Assembly (NCBI GenBank): GCA_003259005.1
Contig: QLII01000001.1
Location: 992,001 to 1,056,000, forward strand
Direction: 5' to 3'
Length of the DNA: 64,000 nucleotides
From: Spirosoma telluris
Lineage (GTDB): Bacteria; Bacteroidota; Bacteroidia; Cytophagales; Spirosomataceae
The notes under the pieces were generated by a model. That model saw only the letters and a program-made list of their open reading frames with translations, did no database searches and was not told the DNA's origin. Position 1 is the stretch's first letter. Each line of letters opens with the position of its first letter. Below are positions 57,123 to 64,000 of this stretch, in pieces. Both the position numbers and the translations under genes were made by a program.

Positions 57123-59008
57123 ATGAAAAAAAACGCCCGGCTTCTGTATTTACTTACTGTCTGGACATTTTTTATTCCATTCTCATCAACTGCTACCAGC
57201 TTATTGGCCGATGACGAAACGCTTCCAGCGGCATCTCCCAGCGTAACCTACGTGCTCTCGATGCCCGAACCACAGACCCATTATTTTGAGGTCGAAATGC
57301 AGCTAAAGAATATCGCGGCCGCAACGAACGCGAAAAAGAATGGGTATGTCGATATTAAAATGCCGGTCTGGACACCGGGTTCTTACCTGATTCGGGAATA
57401 TGCCAAAAACGTGGATGGCTTCACCGCTTTTGTAGGCCGAGACGCCGGATCGGAAAAGAAAGTGGCGAGCGAGAAAATCCGTAAAAATGCCTGGCGTATC
57501 TACACCAATGAAGACAACCTGACCATTCGGTACAAGGTGTATGCCAATGAGCTGACCGTTCGGACGAGTTTCGTAGATATTGATCATGGCTATGTTACGC
57601 CTGCCGGGGTATTTATGTACCACGATGCGCTGAAAACGATTCCGTTACGTGTGGTTGTGCAACCGTACAAAACGTGGAAAAGCGTCACGACGGCACTGGA
57701 ACCAGTGGCTGGTCAGGTCGGACGCGACCCGGCTTTACGTATGAAGCCCCTGATTTTGACCTGTTGGTCGATTCGCCTATCGAGATTGGTAACCAAAAAA
57801 CATTTAATTTCACCGCTTCTGACGTACCTCATACGGTGGCGATGTTTGGTGATGTAGAGTATAATGAACAACGGTTAGCGGCTGATTATAAGCGGGTTTG
57901 TGAAGCCGCGGCTACTGTTGTGGGCGAGCACCCCTGCAAGCATTACACTTTTATTGTGCACCACATTCCACCGGGAGGAGGAGGGCTGGAGCACCTTAAC
58001 TCAACAACCCTCGAAACGACCCGGAACGCCTATGCGACGGAAGCGAACTATAAGCGATTCATGTCGCTGGTGGCGCACGAATATTTTCACCTTTGGAATG
58101 TCAAGCGTATCCGTCCGGTAGCCTTGGGGCCATTTGATTATGAGAACGAGAACTACACGCACATGCTGTGGTTATCGGAAGGCTGTACGTCTTTTTATCA
58201 GGAATATATTCTGCGACGGGCCGGATTCTACACTCCTGACGCCTATCTCGGAATCGTAGCAAGTGGAATCACGGAGATTGAAAATCAACCCGGAACCCGT
58301 ATCCAATCGGCGGCCGAGTCGAGTTGGGATGCGTGGATTAAAGGGTATCGGCCTAACGAAAATTCGGCCAACACGCAAATTTCGTACTACAGTAAGGGCA
58401 GCGTATTGGGCACTCTGTTGAATCTGGCGATCCTGTCAGGCAGTAATGGCCAGCGCAACATGGACGATCTGATGCGGCTTCTGTACAACGAATATTATAA
58501 AAAGCAGAAGCGTGGCTTTACCGATAACGAATTCCGTCAGGCAGCGGAGCAAGTAGCGGGCCGTAAACTCGAAGACTTTTTTAACATCGGTGTCAATACT
58601 GCTGAGCCGATTAATTACGATGCGTACTTTGCGCCAGTCGGGTTGCAATTGGTGAATCTAGCCAGCAAAGCCCAGGATGGTTTTCTAGGCGCAGCAACAA
58701 CGATTGCCAACGGCAAGTCAACGATTTCGAGTGTTCGGCGCGGGTCAGCAGCTTATAACGATGGCTTGAATGTGGGCGACGAAATTATCTCCGTCGATAA
58801 AGTCCGGGTAGGCGATGATTTGCTTCGGTTGATCAGCGGCCGGAAGGTAGGTGAAACCCTAAAAGTGCTGGTGAACCGGGCTGGTTTTCTGCGTGAAATT
58901 CCCGTTACGCTCACCCAGAATCCATTGGTTAGCTACCGCCTTGAACCTCTAGCCAATCAAACAGCAGAACAGAAAGCATTGTATAATAAATGGTTGTATA
59001 TCAAGTAA
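57123..59008 (+). CDS. M61-family metallopeptidase with PDZ domain, one frame break
   Basis: About 628 residues after restoring one base near 57717 (PVAGQGRTRPGFTYEAPDFDLL). Signal peptide MKKNARLLYLLTVWTFFIPFSSTATS. N-terminal beta domain (VTYVLSMPEPQTHYFEVEM; MPVWTPGSYLIREYAKNV), catalytic domain with VAHEYFHLWNVKRIRP (zinc HEYFH, bases 58076-58090) and the third ligand in WLSEGCTSFYQEYILRRAG. A PDZ-like domain closes the protein (ISSVRRGSAAYNDGLNVGDEIISVDK). Members release N-terminal glycine or alanine residues from peptides; the location is periplasmic. Confidence 0.92.
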
Positions 59009-59013
59009 ATGGG

Positions 59014-59106
59014 TAAAAGATTAAACCGCAGAGACACGGAGAACAAGGAGTTAAAAATAGAATAAAAGTAGTTCTTAAAACTCGGTGTTGTCTGTGCCTA
59101 TGTGAT
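59014..59106. repeat. Degenerate inverted repeat of CCACAGAGACACAG type
   Basis: TAAACCGCAGAGACACGGAG near 59022 faces ACTCGGTGTTGTCTGTGCC near 59081, an eroded relative of the perfect repeat at 34689-34779. Confidence 0.6.
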
Positions 59107-59113
59107 TGAAAAA

Positions 59114-59599
59114 TCAAAGTTTTCGATACATAATATACGCGTTGGTAAGCCCGTTTTGCTTATGAGTAAACGCATCCGGGATTTCTCCGATTATTGTAAA
59201 GCCTAATTTTTGCCAGAGACGAACGGCTCGGTCGTTGCTTTTGATAACAATATTAAACTGCATGGCTGTATAACCAAGCCGTTTGGCTTCTTCTAACGAA
59301 AACGTTCCCATGGCTGTGCCAACTCCCTGTCCGGTCGCAGTGGGGTCGGTCATGAACCCCGCATTGGCAATGTGAGAACCAAGATCTGGCTGGTTGTCCT
59401 TGATCATGAACGTTCCAACCAGCTTACCGTTCAGTTCGGCAACGTAGGTATACTTGTCCTGCCCGCACCAATAGGCCAACATCCTTTCTCTCGACGAATC
59501 CGGGGCAAACACATAGGTATCGCCACTGGAAATCACCTGCTGGATGATCTCCCAAATCGACTCGTAGTCAGCCTGAGTTGCATTCCTTATGTCAAGCAT
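59114..59599 (-). CDS. GNAT-family N-acetyltransferase
   Basis: 161 residues, MLDIRNATQADYESIWEIIQQVISSGDTYVF at the start, then YVAELNGKLVGTFMIKDNQPDLGSHIANAGFMTDPTATGQGVGTAMGTFSLEEAKRLGY and IKSNDRAVRLWQKLGFTIIGEIPDAF. The acetyl-CoA loop (GQGVGTAM) and terminal LGF motif are clear. The NAGFMTDPTATGQGVG form is the one often labelled phosphinothricin-type, but the acceptor is unknown. Confidence 0.92.
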   Translation of the reverse strand: MLDIRNATQADYESIWEIIQQVISSGDTYVFAPDSSRERMLAYWCGQDKYTYVAELNGKLVGTFMIKDNQPDLGSHIANAGFMTDPTATGQGVGTAMGTFSLEEAKRLGYTAMQFNIVIKSNDRAVRLWQKLGFTIIGEIPDAFTHKQNGLTNAYIMYRKL

Positions 59600-59676
59600 A
59601 TGTATTGAGTTGTTAGTTATTGATTACCAGTAAATTGTTTGGTGGCTGATAGCCTAATAACCAATACGTATGCTGA

Positions 59677-61865
59677 TTATTCACCCGGATGGTAGGTTTT
59701 TTCGGCAGTGGCCTTGACATCTTTTTTATAAAAAATAATGTCTTTATAGGCGCCTTTGATATAGCCATTCACCTGATCGGTATAGTGGGGCGAAGTAGGG
59801 TCTGAGCTAGAGCCACCAGTAAGAATCGACTTGCCTTTTACTGTTTTGCCAAACTCAACGACAGCCGCAAAGGTATTGCCCGTGATCCCGTATCGTTTTT
59901 GTGTTTGAGGTGCTTTTTTGCTGACGTATGCATTGAGAGAACCCATAAAACCCGGTGTACCATTTACCGCCCAGCTTGGTTTGGTATCACTGAACGATTT
60001 CCCATTGTTTAGCCGCTGGTAGCGATTTATAGTGCCCCAAGCAACTTCCCAGGTGCCAAAGTCTTTCATTAATTCGCGAATAACCTTCGTACAGGCATCG
60101 AGCATTTCGTTGGCCGAAAGAATATCCGTCGAAATCGCAGCTCCGTTAGTAATGGAGTAGCGTTCCTCCGTCGAAATGGGTTTTTTCAGGCGCGCTATAT
60201 TCAATTCGATGATTTTTTCAAGCCATAAAACGGCAAGTGTCGTCGCTACTGAACTGCTATCTGCCCGGAAATTCCAGGCCTGCAACGTTTGGAGAGGGGC
60301 AGCCAGAATCGAGTAAGCTGTATCTGTTTTTAGGGTTTCGTAAGCGGCAATCAGCTTGGGAATATGTCGCTCTCCATTTGGTAAATAAGGATCATGGGCA
60401 GCCATGATTACATCATCAATACTGGCATTGGTGAGTTTAGTCAATACCCGAATGGCACTAACAGCTCTGGGTGTTTGCCCGTCAGGAAGCATGTAGGCCG
60501 GTTTTTTGCTCATCAGTGAGTCGAATACACCCGTACCGTAGAGGGGTGTCGAATTGCAGTTTTGTACCCAGCCATTTGCTGGATTGATGTATTGAGGAAT
60601 ATCGACCAATTCATGTGTTCCCTGCCAGTCGTTCGTTAGAGTGCTGCCATCTACAGGCCGCTTCCAATCGAAGTAAGGGTTCTTTTTTGGTACAAAATTT
60701 CCGTGCCAGTATGCAATGTTGCCATCCCGGTCGGCGTAAACCACATTACTGCCGGTCATTGCCCGTTTATTGATCGACGCCTGAAATTCCTTGAAATTTC
60801 TTGCTTTCATCTTTTCCCAATGCATGGCCAATAAGTCGATGTTCGCATCCTGACTTTTTAGGGCAATCCATTTTTTGTCGAACGCAGCCACAACCGGGCC
60901 GTGATGTGTGCGGTAGGTAACAAATTTTCGGGATAACAGCGTACCTCCCTGCTTGTATTGGAGCGTGATAGCCGTACTGTCAACCGGGCGCATTGTATCA
61001 TCGAAGCGGTACAGATAGTGACCGCCTTTCTGTTCAACTTGCTCCGTAAAAAGGTCTTTAGCATCGGACAGTGAAACGGGATGCATCCACCCCAGGAATT
61101 CGTTAAAGCCCTGAAAGATATTGAATTGGCCCAAAAACGGAGCGCCATAGGCATTCAATCCTTGCTTGCTCACCACCTGAATTTCGATGCGGCCGTAGAA
61201 CTCTGCGTGCGGGTTGATTAGCAGCATCGCATTTTTGCTCTGTGTTCGGGAGGGGCCAACGCCCAGCCGTTCGACCCACTGGATTCCTGATGTTCCTGCG
61301 TTATAGCCGGATGAAAAGACAGCGACTTACCCAGCCCATCGGCATAGAAAGTTCGGAAATCGGTCTCACTTATATTACTGCCTTCAAGAGAGGGGATATT
61401 GTTCATTAAGGCAACCCAGGGCTCCACGCGGGTGATCAATTTGGGCTTTTTACCGGGGTGCGAAATCATGTAAAAATTAATGCCATCGGCATAGCCATCG
61501 CAGAGTTTTTTGAGCCAGTTTGGTGATTGCTGATAGAGCGCAACAGCCCTGCTTGAGTCGATGAACATACGTGACCATAAGTCTTTATACAAAGCAGACT
61601 CACCATCAACCTCCGCCTGGCGACCCAGTCGACTGATGATAGACGTTTCGACATTGTCAAAAAATTCTTCACACTGAACATACATCATGCCGAACACGGC
61701 CTCAGCATCGGTTTTCGCATACACGTGTGGAACGCCCCATTTGTCTTTAATAATGGTAATGTGTTTCGCCTGTTTTTTCAGGCGGCCAATTTCTTCGGGA
61801 GAGAATGGCTGTGCCTGAACCTGGATTGACAGAAAGAGGAGAATAAGTACGGCTATCGGTTTCAT
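59677..61865 (-). CDS. Penicillin acylase family amidase, one frame break
   Basis: About 729 residues after restoring one base in the GGGG run at 61249-61256. Signal peptide MKPIAVLILLFLSIQVQAQ. The alpha part has ITIIKDKWGVPHVYAKTDAEAVFGMMYVQCEEF. The catalytic N-terminal nucleophile serine of the beta part is Ser in SGSNGWALAP (codon 61272-61274), where autoproteolysis should occur. Later: HPVSLSDAKDLFTEQVE, TGSNVVYADRDGNIAYWHGN and GGSSSDPTSPHYTDQVNGY. Enzymes of this family cut amide-linked acyl groups, including acyl-homoserine lactones; here the substrate is unknown. Periplasmic. Confidence 0.92.
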
Positions 61866-62090
61866 AAATCGTTTGTGATGGAAGAGGGAGGTATCATTAA
61901 TCTAAAGAGGATTATCGATGATATTTTAGGTAAAATCAAATTATAATTTTGAATATAGCGTTAATTGTAGGATAAAATAAGTTCATCTGTCTGTGTGGCG
62001 TAGTTTTATATAAAACTTGCAGATTATTATTGGTATGTGAATAAACGACTTGAAAGGGTAAGGGTGGGAGAGGGTTACTGCTAATAGGTT

Positions 62091-63080
62091 TCAGTTTCTA
62101 TTCTTCACCTTTATAATTTCACCAGCAATGCTCACGGCAATTTCTTCGGGGGTTTGGCTGTTGATTGGCAGGCCAATAGGGGCATGGATTCGATTTAATT
62201 TCGATTCCTCAATACCTTCAGCCCGATAGTCGCCAAACAGCTTACTTATTTTGGTTTTGCTACCCAACACACCAAAATACGTAAGCTGCTTATCCAGTAA
62301 TGCTCGGATAGTCAGATCATCGGTACGGTAGCCGAAGGTCATCACAACGACATACTTGCCTTCGCCAGAGGGTATTAGATCGACTAAATCACCATAGCTA
62401 TTGACCACAATTTTCTCATGAACGTCGTCATTCAACCCCATCGTGTGTAACTCAGGGCGGTCGTCGTAGACGCGGATGTAGAAATCCATCAGGCTCATGA
62501 TACGCGACAGTGCCAGCGCACAATGGCCTCCACCAATAATAAATAGTTGATTTTTATAGCCCAATCGTTCCAGATACAGCCAGGTATCGTCCGACTGCAT
62601 TGAGAACTGATAATTGACTTCGGGTAGTTGATTATCAGAGAATTGGATACCCGATGGGGATAATTCGAGTAGCCCGTTTTTATTCTGCTCGAGACAGCTT
62701 ATAATTGACTGAATGGCCGCTAAATCATTCGGTTGCACACGGTATAACAGAATGGTTTGATCGCCGGAGCAGATCATGCCACTTTGATTTCGGGATGCGG
62801 TTTTATCGTGGTACTGCGTTCGAATGGAAAGCTCAGGAGTAGCCTGGAACGCCGGATCGTGTTTAAGCTTTTCTTTGGCCATCTCCACAAACTTGTGTTC
62901 CATGATGCCGCCCCCTACAGAACCTTCCATCTCACCAAGTGCATTGACGGCCATCAGAAAGCCCTGCCTTCCGGGACTACTTCCGTGACTTTCGAGCACA
63001 TACAATAGCATAGCCGGAAGGTTACGTTGGCTACTCTTATGGATTAACTGCCAGGTTGTTAGCTGTTTGAGTCTTGGCAT
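62091..63080 (-). CDS. XdhC/CoxF-family molybdenum enzyme maturation factor
   Basis: 329 residues. The N-terminal XdhC_CoxI domain is LPAMLLYVLESHGSSPGRQGFLMAVNALGEMEGSVGGGIMEHKFVE. The C-terminal Rossmann domain is LFIIGGGHCALALSRIMSLMDFYIRVYDDRPEL and later VVMTFGYRTDDLTIRALLDKQLTYFGVLGSKTKISKLFGDY. XdhC binds molybdenum cofactor and helps its sulfuration and insertion. It overlaps by 22 bases the Mo-subunit gene upstream, so it is translationally coupled and probably dedicated to it. Confidence 0.93.
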   Translation of the reverse strand: MPRLKQLTTWQLIHKSSQRNLPAMLLYVLESHGSSPGRQGFLMAVNALGEMEGSVGGGIMEHKFVEMAKEKLKHDPAFQATPELSIRTQYHDKTASRNQSGMICSGDQTILLYRVQPNDLAAIQSIISCLEQNKNGLLELSPSGIQFSDNQLPEVNYQFSMQSDDTWLYLERLGYKNQLFIIGGGHCALALSRIMSLMDFYIRVYDDRPELHTMGLNDDVHEKIVVNSYGDLVDLIPSGEGKYVVVMTFGYRTDDLTIRALLDKQLTYFGVLGSKTKISKLFGDYRAEGIEESKLNRIHAPIGLPINSQTPEEIAVSIAGEIIKVKNRN

Positions 63081-64000
63081 GGGGCGGGGAGCAGGGAGCA
63101 GGGAGCAGGGAGGGGATTGTATAAGGCCATCAGGACTTTTTCGGGTGTCATGGGGGCATCAAACGGTATGTTAGCGGATGGATTGAACGCCAGAATCGCA
63201 TTCCGTAAGGCAAAATAAGCCGCAATCCCGTAGAGTAAGGGTGGTTCACCAACAGCTTTTGACCGAAAGATAGCCAGATTCTCAGCCTCCGTTTTTAGGG
63301 GTTCAATGGCGATTTCTTTCGGGACGGCGTAAATATCGGGCACTTTGTAGGTCGATAGCGCATTTGACCGCAGTCGGCCAGCTTTGTCGAAGACGACTTC
63401 TTCCATCGTCATCCAGCCAATACCCTGCACAATACCGCCCTCAATCTGCCCCCGATCAATAAGCGGATTCATGCTGGTACCGAAATCATGCACTACCTTA
63501 ACGGCATCGATTTCATAGGTTCCCCGCAGGCAGTCGACCGTTACTTCCACAATGGCCGTGCCGTAGACATGGTAGGCAAATGGGTGGCCTTTTTCCAGCG
63601 TTTTGTCATAATGAATGTCCGGTGTGGCATAATGGGCGTGTTCGGACAAGCTCACCCGTTGTGCGTAGGCCGCAATCAGAAGCCGGTTCCAATCCCAGTC
63701 CGTTTGCTGCCCGTTTACATAAACCCATTCGTCTTTCAGACTAATAGCATGCCGGTCAACCGCCAACTCATCGGCAGCCACGGCCTTCAGTCGATCCCTA
63801 ATGGCAAGGCAGGCAATCTCCACCGCTTTGCCGTTTAGGTCGGCAGTGGCGCTGGCGGCAGAGGGCGAAGTGTTGGCAATGCGATAGGTGCTGGTGGACT
63901 GAATTTTGACGCGCTTGGGATCAATTGAAAACACATGAGCGGCCACCTGAAGCATTTTGGTATTTACCCCCTGGCCCATCTCCACAGCCCCCGTGCTGAC
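63059..64000 (-). CDS. Xanthine dehydrogenase-type molybdenum-binding subunit, C-terminal part
   Basis: The frame runs off the window (at least 314 residues seen). Features of the XdhB-type subunit: STGAVEMGQGVNTKMLQVAAHVF at the edge, SPSAASATADLNGKAVEIACLAIRDRL, YDKTLEKGHPFAYHVYGTAIVEVTVD, VHDFGTSMNPLIDRGQIEGGIVQGIGWMTMEEV and the catalytic-Glu region SKAVGEPPLLYGIAAYFALRNAI. It hydroxylates purines or other N-heterocycles with a molybdenum cofactor. The last residues (PLPAPCSLLPAPCQDSNS) are encoded by GGGAGCAGGGAGCAGG repeat DNA (63076-63114) and look like an accidental extension. Confidence 0.93.
   Translation of the reverse strand, partial: VSTGAVEMGQGVNTKMLQVAAHVFSIDPKRVKIQSTSTYRIANTSPSAASATADLNGKAVEIACLAIRDRLKAVAADELAVDRHAISLKDEWVYVNGQQTDWDWNRLLIAAYAQRVSLSEHAHYATPDIHYDKTLEKGHPFAYHVYGTAIVEVTVDCLRGTYEIDAVKVVHDFGTSMNPLIDRGQIEGGIVQGIGWMTMEEVVFDKAGRLRSNALSTYKVPDIYAVPKEIAIEPLKTEAENLAIFRSKAVGEPPLLYGIAAYFALRNAILAFNPSANIPFDAPMTPEKVLMALYNPLPAPCSLLPAPCQDSNS
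63076..63114 (+). repeat. GGGAGCAGGGAGCAGG tandem repeat at the gene overlap
   Basis: GGCATGGGGCGGGGAGCAGG followed by repeats of GGAGCAG. It lies across the junction of the Mo-subunit stop and the XdhC start, and belongs to the CATGGGGC family seen in icmF and the TetR gene. Confidence 0.6.

Overview
The window looks like chromosomal DNA of a Spirosoma-like bacterium (Bacteroidota, Cytophagales). The evidence is a FecI-type sigma / FecR / SusC / SusD locus whose SusC carries an STN domain, a protease with a C-terminal type IX secretion sorting domain, a CCDC81-like HU/SPOR protein, solo LytTR regulators, and start regions with TAnnTTTG-like -7 elements. No rRNA, tRNA or CRISPR array was seen.

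Layout. 1-1047 is the 3' end of an M3 peptidase gene. 1.3-8.4 kb is an AT-rich accessory island with few conventional genes. It holds small membrane proteins, two zinc-ribbon membrane proteins, a lipoprotein FKBP isomerase, a solo LytTR protein, broken tails of a histidine kinase and of a LytTR regulator, and on the minus strand a set of 29-43-residue single-helix peptides plus two related ~85-residue 'GRYxY...SLWSGFG' proteins. The island ends at a complete IS630-type element (8394-9483). 9.6-23 kb holds an M19-like dipeptidase, a YfeH-type transporter, AraC and NmrA-like proteins, a glutaminyl cyclase, the fused acyl-CoA mutase IcmF and a TraB-like protein. 22.4-31.4 kb is a polysaccharide-utilisation-type locus (sigma, FecR, SusC, SusD, FAD oxidoreductase). 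31.5-43.5 kb holds an aminotransferase, a LOG-family protein, intein-bearing DnaB, PhoH, an M43 protease, GNAT, ComEC and Uma2. 43.5-59 kb is mostly cell-envelope genes (Spy-like, TetR plus ABC1 kinase, glycerate kinase, SPOR, outer-membrane barrel, large TPR protein, M61 protease). 59-64 kb has GNAT, penicillin acylase, XdhC and the Mo-subunit of a xanthine dehydrogenase-type enzyme running off the end.

Two features affect every reading of the window. First, about thirty single-base deletions, mostly in or beside short G/C or A runs, break otherwise intact genes (icmF, susC, susD, dnaB, comEC and others). The protein reads through perfectly when one base is restored, so I treat these as probable sequence errors and annotate full-length genes. 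Second, gaps between genes and some variable protein loops are filled with inverted or tandem repeats: CCACAGAGACACAG, GTCTGAAGTTTGTA, GAGTGAAT, TCCCGAAAG hairpins, GGYGGCYCCGAGA elements and CATGGGGC runs.

The most novel material is the micropeptide island. Two copies of the order [TSL...GIS single-helix peptide]-[SLWSGFG protein] occur. The two SLWSGFG genes differ mainly at synonymous positions, which points to a real, selected protein family.
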